A stretch of 64,000 bases of DNA from Halomonas socia (GTDB lineage Bacteria; Pseudomonadota; Gammaproteobacteria; Pseudomonadales; Halomonadaceae), in NCBI RefSeq assembly GCF_010977575.1, contig NZ_CP048812.1:930001-994000 (forward strand), in the 5' to 3' direction. This document shows positions 9,279 through 17,486 of the stretch, piece after piece (positions within the stretch are counted from its first letter, which is position 1; the number at the start of each line of letters is the position of its first letter). The translations under genes and the position numbers were made by a program. The notes beneath the pieces were generated by a model that made no database searches, was not told the origin of the DNA, and saw only the letters and a list, made by a program, of their open reading frames with translations.

Positions 9279-10231
9279 GCCGCCAACTCAGCGTGATCGG
9301 CACCGGCGTCATCGGCAACGGCTGGATCGCCCGGGCCCTGGCCCGAGGCTGGGACGTGGTGGCCTTCGACCCGGCCCCGGAGGCGCCCCAACGCACCCGC
9401 GCCTTCGTCGACAACGCCTGGCCGTCGCTGACGCGCCTGGGCCTGGCCGAGGGCGCCAGCCCCGAACGGCTCACCTTCGTGGAGAGCCCCGAGGCCGCCG
9501 TGGCCGGCGCCGACCTGATCCAGGAGAATGTGCCGGAGCGCCTCGATCTCAAGCGCGAGATCCTCGCCGCCCTCGACGCCGCCGCCGAACCCGAGGTGCT
9601 GATCGGCTCCTCCACCTCCGGCTTCAAGCCCAGCGACCTGCAGCAAGACTGCACCAGGGCGCCGGGTCGGGTGATCGTCGCCCACCCCTTCAATCCGGTC
9701 TACCTGCTGCCGCTGGTCGAGCTGGTGGGCGGCGACGCCACTACCACCGAGCATACTCGGCGCGGCCAGGCGCTGTATCGCGAGCTGGCCATGCGCCCGC
9801 TGGTAGTGCGCCGCGAGATCGAAGGGCATATCGCCGACCGCCTGATGGAAGCGCTGTGGCGCGAGGCCCTGCACCTGGTCAACGACGGCGTGGCCACCAC
9901 CGAGGAGATCGATGCCGCCGTGGTCTATGGCTGCGGCCTGCGCTGGTCACTGATGGGCACTTTCCTGACCTTCCACCTAGCCGGCGGCGAGCCGGGCATG
10001 CGCCATATGCTGGAGCAGTTCGGTCCCGCCCTCAAGCTACCCTGGACCAAGCTCGAGGCCCCCGAGCTCACCGATGAGCTGATCGACAAGGTGGTCGCAG
10101 GCTGTGAGCACCAGGCCGCCGGCCGGCCGGTCAGCGAGCTCGACCGCCGCCGCGACGACTTCCTGGTCGAGCTGCTCGACCTAGTGCAGAAATACTGGCC
10201 GGAAGCAGAAGGTCTGCAGGGGCGCATCTGA
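9275..10231 (+). CDS. cdhA: L-carnitine dehydrogenase
   Basis: NAD-dependent 3-hydroxyacyl-CoA-dehydrogenase-like enzyme (318 residues) that oxidises L-carnitine to 3-dehydrocarnitine. An N-terminal Rossmann motif ([19 protein letters not shown]) is followed by the family segments [23 protein letters not shown] and [17 protein letters not shown] (catalytic His region), then the helical C-terminal domain. The length fits short-form carnitine dehydrogenases. Some homologues are fused to the thioesterase; here that activity is the separate next gene, joined by a one-base TGATG overlap. The cdhC-cdhA-cdhB order makes a complete carnitine to glycine betaine module. Confidence 0.93.
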   Translation: MSRQLSVIGTGVIGNGWIARALARGWDVVAFDPAPEAPQRTRAFVDNAWPSLTRLGLAEGASPERLTFVESPEAAVAGADLIQENVPERLDLKREILAALDAAAEPEVLIGSSTSGFKPSDLQQDCTRAPGRVIVAHPFNPVYLLPLVELVGGDATTTEHTRRGQALYRELAMRPLVVRREIEGHIADRLMEALWREALHLVNDGVATTEEIDAAVVYGCGLRWSLMGTFLTFHLAGGEPGMRHMLEQFGPALKLPWTKLEAPELTDELIDKVVAGCEHQAAGRPVSELDRRRDDFLVELLDLVQKYWPEAEGLQGRI

Positions 10232-10686
10232 TGATGATCCTCGAGACCCGGGTGGCCCCAGAGTGGGTCGACTACAACGGCCATATGAACGACGCCGAAT
10301 ACGCCAGGGTCTTCTCCCTGGCGGTGGAGGCGCTGATGGAGCGAATCGGCCTGGATGCCGCGGGACGCGCCCGTCACGACTATACGCTCTACACCCTGGA
10401 GACTCACCTCTGCTACCGCCGCGGCGCCCTCCAGGGCCAGCCGCTGGCGGTCACGGTGACCCTACTGGATCGCGACGCCAAGCGGCTGCACGCCTTCTTC
10501 GAGCTGTTCGACGAGGAGCACAACCTGCTGGCCAGCAGCGAGCAGATGCTGATGGGCATGGACCAGCAGAGCGGCCGCCCCTGTGGCTTCCCGGCGCCGG
10601 TGGCCGAGGCCATCGCCGCGCTGCCTCACGCCGAACCGGGGAACTGGCCGGCGCTGGCTAGGCGCACCATCGGCATCCGCCGCTAG
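10231..10686 (+). CDS. cdhB: Betainyl-CoA thioesterase (hotdog fold)
   Basis: Small 4-hydroxybenzoyl-CoA-thioesterase-like hotdog protein (151 residues). The family hallmark WVDYNGHMNDAEYARVFS is at residues ~12-29. It would hydrolyse betainyl-CoA from the BKACE step to glycine betaine and CoA. It is the third gene of the coupled cdhC-cdhA-cdhB unit. The substrate is inferred from position; the fold and family are directly visible. Confidence 0.88.
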   Translation: MMILETRVAPEWVDYNGHMNDAEYARVFSLAVEALMERIGLDAAGRARHDYTLYTLETHLCYRRGALQGQPLAVTVTLLDRDAKRLHAFFELFDEEHNLLASSEQMLMGMDQQSGRPCGFPAPVAEAIAALPHAEPGNWPALARRTIGIRR

Positions 10687-10740
10687 GCGCATTGCCGGCC
10701 CCAGCTGCATCCTCGGCGGGGGCACGCTACTCTGGCCGCC

Positions 10741-11724
10741 ATGAGACTTCACTACCGCGGCCCTGAGCCGGAACCCATCGGATTTCTGCTGCTACCGCGC
10801 TTCGCCATGGTGGCGCTTTTCTCCGCCATCGAGCCACTGCGGATTGCCAACCGCATGGCGGGTCGCGAGCTGTTCCGCTGGCAGTTGCTCAGCATCGACG
10901 GCGCCCCGGTAGAGGCCAGCAACGGCATGCCCCTGGGGGTCGAGATGGCCCTGCAGCAGGCACCCAACTTTCCCAGCCTGGCGGTCTGCGCCAGCTTCGA
11001 CCCTGAGGTGGGCCTGACCCCGTCGCTGCTGGCTGGGCTCCGCGAACGGGCGGCTCGAGGCGGCGTGCTGGGCGGCGTGGATACCGGCTGCGTAGCGCTG
11101 GCTGCGGCGGGGCTACTCGACGGCCAGACCGTGACCCTGCACTGGGAGAGCCTGCCCGACTTCCGCCGCCGCTTCCCCGCCATCGACGCCGTGGAGTCCC
11201 TCTACGAGGTGGATACCCGGGGCTTCTCCTGCGCCGGCGGCAGCGCCGCCATCGACATGGCCCTGGACCTGGTGCGACGGCGTCACGGCGACGCCCTGGC
11301 GGCACGGGTCAATGCCCAACTGGTGCACGCTCGGGCTCGCCTGCCCGCCAGCCGCCAGCGCCCCGGTGCGCCGCCTCACCTGCCGACCGAGCTGCGCCGC
11401 GCCATCGGCCTGATGGAGGCGAACCTGGAGTCGCCGCTGGCCATCGCCGACCTGGCCCAGCGCCTGGCGCTCTCCTGGCGCGGCCTGGAGCGCCTCTTCC
11501 TACGCTACCTGCAGCGCTCGCCCCGCGACCACTACCTGGGGCTGCGCCTCGACCACGCCCACGGCCTGCTGCTGGAGACCCCCCACCGGGTCCTGGATAT
11601 CGCCCTCGCCTGCGGCTTCGCCTCTGCCTCCAGCTTTACCCGCGCCTTCCGCCAGCGCCACGGCCTGACACCCAGCCAATTGAGGCACCAGCAGGATCAG
11701 GCCTGGCTGTCGAATGGTGCATAG
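10741..11724 (+). CDS. cdhR: GlxA/CdhR-type AraC transcriptional regulator
   Basis: Regulator of 327 residues: an N-terminal DJ-1/PfpI (glutamine amidotransferase-like) ligand domain (~10-190; GFLLLPRFAMVALFSAIEPLRIANR, GGVDTGCVALAAAGLL, FSCAGGSAAIDMAL) and a C-terminal AraC DNA-binding domain (~220-320; two helix-turn-helix units ending DIALACGFASASSFTRAFRQRHG). This architecture is shared by CdhR (carnitine), GbdR (glycine betaine) and ArgR (arginine). It starts 54 bp after cdhB on the same strand, so it is most likely the activator of the carnitine operon. The specific effector is inferred. Confidence 0.85.
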   Translation: MRLHYRGPEPEPIGFLLLPRFAMVALFSAIEPLRIANRMAGRELFRWQLLSIDGAPVEASNGMPLGVEMALQQAPNFPSLAVCASFDPEVGLTPSLLAGLRERAARGGVLGGVDTGCVALAAAGLLDGQTVTLHWESLPDFRRRFPAIDAVESLYEVDTRGFSCAGGSAAIDMALDLVRRRHGDALAARVNAQLVHARARLPASRQRPGAPPHLPTELRRAIGLMEANLESPLAIADLAQRLALSWRGLERLFLRYLQRSPRDHYLGLRLDHAHGLLLETPHRVLDIALACGFASASSFTRAFRQRHGLTPSQLRHQQDQAWLSNGA

Positions 11725-11802
11725 TCGGCGTCGAATGGTGCTGCTTCCCGTAGTGGCGGTGCAGACAAGCTAGGCGACTCCATTCCCCCAAGAGAGATCG
11801 CC

Positions 11803-13038
11803 ATGAACTCGCTCTCGTCCCTACCGCTCACCCCGGACTACGACACCTGGCCCATCGAGGCCGATATTCTCTCGGTCGACCACGACGCCCGGGTGGTGAC
11901 GCTGGGCTGGAGCGACGGCCGCAAGAGCCGCTACCACGGCATCTGGCTGCGCGAGAACGCCGCCGACGAGAGCACCGTGAACCCGGCGACCCGCGAGCGC
12001 ATCCTCGATCTCTCCCGCCTGCCCGCCTGGCCGCAGATCGCCGCCGCCGAGATCGATGACGCTGGCGCGCTATGCGTGACCTTCGCCGCGGAGAATCGTC
12101 ACCTGCGCTTTCACCCCGGCTGGCTGCGCGCCCACGACTACGACAACGCCGGCGACCCCGAGGCGCCGCTGGTGCCGGTCAGGCTCTGGCACGGCGGCCC
12201 CGGCGCAGATCCAGACAGCCTCGACGCCAGCGGCCTGCTCGACACCGAGGCGGCTAGCGAGGCCGAGGAGGCGATCCTCGCCCCCGCCCTGGAAAGCGTG
12301 CTGGGCAAGGGGCTGGTGCGCCTGCGCGGCCTGCCTACCGAACCCGGCTCGCTGGAGGCCATCGCCCGGCGCATTGGTCCGGTCCGGCCCACTAACTTCG
12401 GCCTGCTGTTCGACGTCAAGGCCAAGCCGGACCCGGACTCCAACGCCTACACCTCCATCGCCCTGCCGCCGCACACCGACCTGCCGACCCGCGAATATCA
12501 CCCCGGCTTGCAGATGCTGCACTGCCTGGAGAACAGCGTGGAGGGCGGCGAGGCGGTGATGCTCGACGGCTTCGCCGTGGCCGAGGCGCTGCGCCAGCGT
12601 GCCCCGGACGCCTTCGCTACTCTGACCCGGGTGCACTGGTGCTACGCCAATACCGCCAAGACCACAGACTACGTCTGGTATTCGCCGATGATCCGCCTCG
12701 ACGCCCGCGGCGAGCTGCTCGAGGTGCGTATCGCCGACTTCCTGCGCGGCCCCCTGCAGGCCCGCTTCGAGGAGGTGGAGCCAGCCTACGAGGCGCTGAT
12801 GACGCTGCAGGCGATGCTGCGCGAGCCGCACTTCGCCATCCGCTTCACCTACGCGCCCGGCGACCTGGTGATCTTCGACAACCGCCGGCTGCTGCACGCC
12901 CGCGACGCCTTCGAAGGCACCAGCGGCCACCGCTGGCTGCAGGGCTGCTACATGGAACGCGACGAGATCCGCTCACGCTATCGCATGGTGCAGCGCGCCC
13001 GGCGTCAGCATCGGGTCACCGAAGGCCTGGAGGCCTAG
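11803..13038 (+). CDS. Gamma-butyrobetaine hydroxylase (2-oxoglutarate/Fe(II) dioxygenase)
   Basis: Dioxygenase of 411 residues expected to hydroxylate gamma-butyrobetaine to L-carnitine. The N-terminal ~110 residues form the BBOX accessory domain; residues ~170-400 form the TauD-like double-stranded beta helix. Fe ligands are H224, D226 (PHTDLPTRE) and H365 (NRRLLHARDAF), and the late R in the GHRWLQGCY segment suits 2OG binding. The stretch TNFGLLFDVKAKPDPDSNAY closely resembles characterised bacterial gamma-butyrobetaine hydroxylase. The N-terminal zinc cysteines of many BBOX proteins are absent: the LWLRDNC-type motif reads IWLRENAADES. Its product feeds cdhA directly. It overlaps the convergent regulator by 4 bp. 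Confidence 0.87.
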   Translation: MNSLSSLPLTPDYDTWPIEADILSVDHDARVVTLGWSDGRKSRYHGIWLRENAADESTVNPATRERILDLSRLPAWPQIAAAEIDDAGALCVTFAAENRHLRFHPGWLRAHDYDNAGDPEAPLVPVRLWHGGPGADPDSLDASGLLDTEAASEAEEAILAPALESVLGKGLVRLRGLPTEPGSLEAIARRIGPVRPTNFGLLFDVKAKPDPDSNAYTSIALPPHTDLPTREYHPGLQMLHCLENSVEGGEAVMLDGFAVAEALRQRAPDAFATLTRVHWCYANTAKTTDYVWYSPMIRLDARGELLEVRIADFLRGPLQARFEEVEPAYEALMTLQAMLREPHFAIRFTYAPGDLVIFDNRRLLHARDAFEGTSGHRWLQGCYMERDEIRSRYRMVQRARRQHRVTEGLEA

Positions 13039-14039
13039 AGCGAGCCGCGCTCGGCGGTGGTACTTGGGGCCTCATTGAAGCGGCGCCGATAGGCCCGCGA
13101 GAAGTGCGCCGGCTGAGTAAAGCCGGCGGCCATGGCCGCCTGGGTGACGCGGCAGCGGCTGTCGGCGAGAATGCGCCGCGCCTGATCGAGGCGCAGGCCC
13201 AGGTAGCACTGCTTGGGGCTCTCGCCGAAGTGAGCCATGAAAAGCCGCGTCAACTGGCGCTGAGACTGGCCCACCAGGCGACACACCTCGGGAATCGGCA
13301 GCGCCTGGGCCAGGTTGGCCTCCATCACCGCCAGCGCGCGCACTACGCTGCGCGGTAGCTCCTCGTAGAGGTGACGCTGGGCCAGGGAGGCCTCGCCCCG
13401 GGCGCGCTGGTGGACCAGTTGGCGCCCCACTGCATTGGCCAGCGCCGGCCCATAGGCCCGCTCGATCCAGTCCAGCATCATGTCGATCCCAGCGGAGCCC
13501 CCGGAGCCGGTCAGGCGCTCACTGCCAAACTCGTAGCGGGCCTGGCTGATCGCCAGGTGGGAAAATTCCTGGCGAAAGGCCGGCACGCTCTCCCAGTGCA
13601 GCGCCACCCGATACCCCTCCAATACCCCCGCCCGGGCGAGGATGAAGGGCGCCGTATCCAGCCCACCCAGCCAGCCGCCATGAGCAGCGATGCGCCGCAG
13701 CACCGCCCGCTCTGCCGCCCCCACCGTCAGCTCCGCCTCATAGGAAGAGACCACCATCAGGCCGGTACCGTCGGCGAGTGTCTCCAGCGAGTCATCCACG
13801 TCGATACGCACCCCGTTGCTGGCCACCACCGACTGCCCGCTGGCGGAGCGCAGGCGCCAGGCGAAGAGATTGCGGCCGAAGCGGTTGGCCACCCGCAACG
13901 GCTCGAGCAGACAGAACAGCGTCAGCATCGAGAATTTGGGCACCAGCCACACGTCCATGGTGTGCTCGGCCTCATCGGGGGTCAGCAGCGGCGGAGAGTC
14001 AGGCCGCGGGTAGGGCCATTTGTCGGGGTAGGTTTCCAT
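13035..14039 (-). CDS. GlxA-type AraC transcriptional regulator, divergent from tmpA-like gene
   Basis: Regulator of 334 residues with the DJ-1/PfpI-like domain (VWLVPKFSMLTLFCLLEPLRVANRF; GGLDTAPFILARAGVL) and a C-terminal AraC pair of helix-turn-helices (VCRLVGQSQRQLTRLFMAHF; AAMAAGFTQPAHFSRAYRRRF). I use ATG 14039; the in-frame extension to 14213 would run into the start of the divergent gene. Divergent placement makes it the likely regulator of the tmpAB-like pair and perhaps of the genes behind it. The effector is unknown. The second half of the cysteine-like dyad, GG-D-T, is retained as in ArgR/CdhR. Confidence 0.85.
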   Translation of the reverse strand: METYPDKWPYPRPDSPPLLTPDEAEHTMDVWLVPKFSMLTLFCLLEPLRVANRFGRNLFAWRLRSASGQSVVASNGVRIDVDDSLETLADGTGLMVVSSYEAELTVGAAERAVLRRIAAHGGWLGGLDTAPFILARAGVLEGYRVALHWESVPAFRQEFSHLAISQARYEFGSERLTGSGGSAGIDMMLDWIERAYGPALANAVGRQLVHQRARGEASLAQRHLYEELPRSVVRALAVMEANLAQALPIPEVCRLVGQSQRQLTRLFMAHFGESPKQCYLGLRLDQARRILADSRCRVTQAAMAAGFTQPAHFSRAYRRRFNEAPSTTAERGSL

Positions 14040-14045
14040 TATGGC

Positions 14046-14079
14046 TAATAAAATCAAGCATGCGGCCAATTTTATCAAG
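14046..14079. promoter_or_regulatory. AT-rich repeated element in divergent promoter
   Basis: In the 114-bp gap between the regulator and the tmpA-like gene, two similar ten-base units (TAAAATCAAG and TTTTATCAAG) recur about 20 bp apart and also form an AAAAT/ATTTT inverted pair. Paired half-sites about two helical turns apart would suit an AraC-type dimer. This is inference from position and repetition. Confidence 0.35.
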
Positions 14080-14153
14080 TCCGTAACCGCAACCGCGGAT
14101 ATGGTAATAGCACTCACCCAACGCCAGTGACCGAATCTTGTGGAGACGCCATC

Positions 14154-15266
14154 ATGACTCACATCAGGCTCCAGTCCGAAGGCCAACGCCTGGTCCTCGA
14201 CCATCGGGATCAATCACGGGAGTTCACCGCTCTGTGGCTGCGCGAGCGCAGCCCCGATCCCCAGACCCGGGACCCGCGCACCGGTCAGCGCCTGATCGAG
14301 GCCGCCGAGCTGCCGCTGGATCTGCGCCTGGAGTCCGCGGATAGCGTCGATCACGCTCTGAGGCTGCACTTCAGCGATGGCCACCGCTGTGACTTTCCGC
14401 TGCAGGAGCTGCTCGACGAGGCCGTCGACCCGCCCCAACGCCTCTGGGACGCCGCCAGCGCTCCCACGCCCCGGGCCGACTTCAGTGCTGCCCTGCACGA
14501 CGACGCTGCCCTGCTGGCCATGCTCGACGCACTGCAACGCGACGGCTTCGTGATGGTCTCCGGGATCCCCAGCGAAGAGGACGGCATGCGCCCGCTGATC
14601 GACCGCATCGGCCCGCTGCGGCGCACCAACTGGGGCGGCATAGCCGACGTCAAGTCGGTGGCCAATGCCTACGATCTGACCATGACCCAGCGGGGCCTCG
14701 AGCCGCATACCGACAATCCCTACCGAGACCCCATCCCCGGCTACATATGGCTGCACTGCCTGACCAACGCCGCCGAAGGCGGCGACAGCACCCTGGTCGA
14801 TGGCTTCATGGCCGCCCGGCTGCTGCGCGAGCGCGACCCTGAGGCCTTCGACTGCCTGAGCCAAGTGCGTCCCGGCTTTCGCTACCGCGACGACACCACC
14901 CACCTCGAGAGCGAGGGGCCGCTGATCGAGCTGGATAGCCACGGCGAGCCCATGCGCGTGCGCTACTCCAACCGCACCGAACGGGTGCCGGCCCTGGCAC
15001 CGGATGCCCTCGATGCCTACTTCGCCGCCCGCCGCGCCTTCCATGAGCTGATCACCGGCGAGGAGCTGACCCTGCATCTCAAGCTCGATCCCGGCCAGAT
15101 GCTGATCATCGACAACTACCGCCTGCTGCACGGGCGCCGCGCCTATCAGCTGGCCGGCGGCGTGCGTCACATGCGCCAGGGCTATGTCGACCGTGACAGC
15201 ACCGCCAGCCGCCGGCGGGTACTACGCCGCCAGGCCGAGTCCTACGCCCAAGGAGAACCCGCATGA
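14154..15266 (+). CDS. tmpA: TmpA-like 2-oxoglutarate dioxygenase (BBOX paralogue)
   Basis: Fe(II)/2OG oxygenase of 370 residues that automated annotation would call gamma-butyrobetaine hydroxylase. The metal triad is H185, D187 (EPHTDNPYRDP) and H326 (NYRLLHGRR), with a late Arg in GGVRHMRQGYVDRD. The N-terminal accessory domain lacks zinc cysteines. It is coupled by a 4-bp overlap to an HD-domain gene, the pairing seen for TmpA/TmpB, where TmpA hydroxylates 2-(trimethylammonio)ethylphosphonate at C1. A better gamma-butyrobetaine hydroxylase candidate already sits beside cdhA, so this second copy probably has another substrate. Start ATG 14154 is chosen for family fit. A trimethyllysine-dioxygenase-like role is an alternative. 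Confidence 0.72.
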   Translation: MTHIRLQSEGQRLVLDHRDQSREFTALWLRERSPDPQTRDPRTGQRLIEAAELPLDLRLESADSVDHALRLHFSDGHRCDFPLQELLDEAVDPPQRLWDAASAPTPRADFSAALHDDAALLAMLDALQRDGFVMVSGIPSEEDGMRPLIDRIGPLRRTNWGGIADVKSVANAYDLTMTQRGLEPHTDNPYRDPIPGYIWLHCLTNAAEGGDSTLVDGFMAARLLRERDPEAFDCLSQVRPGFRYRDDTTHLESEGPLIELDSHGEPMRVRYSNRTERVPALAPDALDAYFAARRAFHELITGEELTLHLKLDPGQMLIIDNYRLLHGRRAYQLAGGVRHMRQGYVDRDSTASRRRVLRRQAESYAQGEPA

Positions 15267-15856
15267 ATCAAGCTAGCTTTCGTCACTTCGGCGAGGCCCA
15301 GCGCGACGACTGGGCGCTGATCGACGCTCGCTTCCGCGACTATGTCGAGGATGCCCCGCGCCGGGTGCTGGCCCATCTGCACAACCTGGCCGGCGACACC
15401 CACGGCTACCCGGTGGACCGCTACCAGCACTGCCTGCAGACCGCCACCCGGGCGCTGCGCGACGGTGCAGATGAAGAGATGGTGGTCTGCGCCCTGCTCC
15501 ACGATATCGGCGACGACCTGGCCCCGGCCAACCACGCCGAGGTCGCCGCGGCCATCCTCGAGCCCTTTATCGACCCCCTCAACACCTGGATGATTCGCCA
15601 CCACGAACTCTTCCAGGGCTACCACTATCGCCACTTCTTCGGCCAGGATCGCCACGCCCGCGAGGCTTATCGAGATCATCCGGCCTATGTGCGCACCGTG
15701 CGCTTCTGTGACGACTGGGACCAGGCCAGCTTCGACCCCGACTACGACACCCTGCCGCTGGAGCACTTCCTGCCCATGGTGGAACGGGTACTCGGGCGTA
15801 CGCCCCGCGGCGGGCTGCCCGAAGCGCTGCCCGAGCACCGCGTGGAGCACGACTGA
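15263..15856 (+). CDS. tmpB: TmpB-like HD-domain diiron oxygenase
   Basis: HD-domain protein of 197 residues, in the size range of the oxygenase group PhnZ/TmpB. Candidate metal ligands in order are H56 (YQHCLQ), H80-D81 (LLHDIGDDL), H91 (ANHAEV), H113/H114 (IRHHELFQGYHYRHFFG) and D150/D151 (FCDDWDQASFDPDYDTLPLEHF). TmpB cleaves 1-hydroxy-2-(trimethylammonio)ethylphosphonate to glycine betaine and phosphate with a mixed-valent diiron centre. Translational coupling to the upstream dioxygenase is the main reason for preferring this over a phosphohydrolase. The next gene starts two bases after its stop. Confidence 0.72.
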   Translation: MNQASFRHFGEAQRDDWALIDARFRDYVEDAPRRVLAHLHNLAGDTHGYPVDRYQHCLQTATRALRDGADEEMVVCALLHDIGDDLAPANHAEVAAAILEPFIDPLNTWMIRHHELFQGYHYRHFFGQDRHAREAYRDHPAYVRTVRFCDDWDQASFDPDYDTLPLEHFLPMVERVLGRTPRGGLPEALPEHRVEHD

Positions 15857-15857
15857 C

Positions 15858-17465
15858 ATGCTTCAGACCTGTGCCAACTACCTGCTGCGACTGCTCGAAG
15901 CCTATGGCGTGGACACCGCCTTTGGCATTCCCGGCGTGCATACCATCGAGCTCTACCGTGGCCTGGGCGACAGCGCCATCCGCCACGTCACGCCGCGCCA
16001 TGAGCAGGGCGCCGGCTTCATGGCCGATGGCTATGCCCGCGCCAGCGGCAAGCCCGCGGCCTGCTTCATCATCAGCGGCCCGGGGATGACCAACATCGCC
16101 ACGGCCATGGGCCAGGCCCTGGCCGACTCGGTGCCCATGCTGGTGATCTCCAGCGTCAACCGCCGCGACACCCTGGGGCGCGGCCAGGGGCGTCTCCACG
16201 AGCTGCCCAGCCAGCAGCAGACCCTGGCCGGCGTCAGCGTCTTCAGCCATACCCTGCTCGACCCGACAGCCCTGCCGGAGGTGCTGGCGCGGGCCTTCGC
16301 GATCTTCCACGGGGCTCGGCCCGGGCCGGTACATATCGAGATCCCCCTGGACCTGCTGGCCGCGCCCCTGGAGGCACCGGCGCCGCGCCCGCTACGGGTC
16401 TATCCGCCGGCGGCCCCGGCCGCGGCCATCGCCCAGGCCGCCGACTGGCTGGCTACGGCCGAGCGCCCCCTGCTGCTGCTGGGCGGCGGCTGCGCCAATG
16501 CACCGCAGGCGGCTCGTGCCCTGGTCGAACGCTGCCAGGCCCCGGCGCTGACCACCATCAACGCCAAGGGGGTTCTGGGGCAGGATCACCCCCTGGACCT
16601 GGGCGCCACCGCCAGCCTGCCCGCCGCTCGCCGCCTGGCCGCGGAGGCCGACGTGATCCTGGCCCTCGGCACCGAGCTCGGCGAGACCGACTATGACCTG
16701 GTGTTCGATAACGGTTTTCGTCTCCACGGGCGGCTGATCCGCGTCGACATCGATCCCCAGCAGCTGGGCCGCAACCAGGCCGCCGACCTGGCGCTGCTGG
16801 CCGACGTGGGTCAGGTGATGCACAACCTGGCCGAGGCCCTGCCGCCGCGTGCCGACGACGGCCGCGCCGCGGCGGTACGCAACCAACTGGCCCTTACCGA
16901 GGACCCGCAGCTCGCCGCCTATGTGCCGCTCTATGCCACTCTGCGCGCGGCGCTGCCCGACGCCATTCTGGTGGGCGACTCCACCGGGCCGGTCTATGCC
17001 GGCAACTTCCTGGCCTCGCTGCCGGCACCGCGGCGCTGGTTCAACGCCGCCACCGGCTACGGCACTCTTGGCTACGGTCTGCCGGCGGCCCTGGGGGCGG
17101 CGCTGGCCTGCCCGGAGCGGCCGGTGGTGGCCCTGGTCGGCGACGGCGGCCTGCAGTTCGTGCTCGGCGAACTGGCCACCGCCCGCGATCTGGGGCGGCC
17201 CGTGGCGGTGGTGATCTGGAACAACCACGGCTACGACGAAATTCGCCGCTATATGGCCATGCACGAGGTGCCCCAGCTCGGCGTCGATCTGGCGCCGCCG
17301 GACTTCGCCACCCTGGCCGACGCCTATGCCTGCCGCTACCGAGCGGTGGGCGCCCCCACGGCCCTCGGCGAGGCGCTTGCCCTTCTCGGCGACGACGACT
17401 CACCGCTGCTGATCGAAGTGGACGCGGCGGCCTGGATGGCCACCGCGCCACCCTCCCATCGATAA
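15858..17465 (+). CDS. aruI: ThDP-dependent 2-oxo acid decarboxylase, AruI-like
   Basis: Thiamine diphosphate enzyme of 535 residues with the three-domain acetolactate-synthase/decarboxylase fold: Pyr domain with catalytic Glu region (RHEQGAGFMADGYARASGKP), central domain (~185-320), and PP domain with the Mg/ThDP motif GDGG...N (LVGDGGLQFVLGEL to WNNHGYDE). It strongly resembles Pseudomonas AruI, which decarboxylates 2-ketoarginine to 4-guanidinobutanal in the arginine transaminase pathway. aruH-like lies 1 kb downstream, supporting this. Its start is two bases after tmpB-like, so the same transcript may serve both. Another long-chain cationic 2-oxo acid, such as that from trimethyllysine, cannot be excluded. 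Confidence 0.8.
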   Translation: MLQTCANYLLRLLEAYGVDTAFGIPGVHTIELYRGLGDSAIRHVTPRHEQGAGFMADGYARASGKPAACFIISGPGMTNIATAMGQALADSVPMLVISSVNRRDTLGRGQGRLHELPSQQQTLAGVSVFSHTLLDPTALPEVLARAFAIFHGARPGPVHIEIPLDLLAAPLEAPAPRPLRVYPPAAPAAAIAQAADWLATAERPLLLLGGGCANAPQAARALVERCQAPALTTINAKGVLGQDHPLDLGATASLPAARRLAAEADVILALGTELGETDYDLVFDNGFRLHGRLIRVDIDPQQLGRNQAADLALLADVGQVMHNLAEALPPRADDGRAAAVRNQLALTEDPQLAAYVPLYATLRAALPDAILVGDSTGPVYAGNFLASLPAPRRWFNAATGYGTLGYGLPAALGAALACPERPVVALVGDGGLQFVLGELATARDLGRPVAVVIWNNHGYDEIRRYMAMHEVPQLGVDLAPPDFATLADAYACRYRAVGAPTALGEALALLGDDDSPLLIEVDAAAWMATAPPSHR

Positions 17466-17486
17466 CCGACAACAAGGATCCCTGAC

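Noticed and set aside
14154-15266. Simple call as a second gamma-butyrobetaine hydroxylase
   Set aside because: Coupling to an HD oxygenase-like gene and the presence of a better candidate next to cdhA favour a TmpA-like role, although substrate is unproven.
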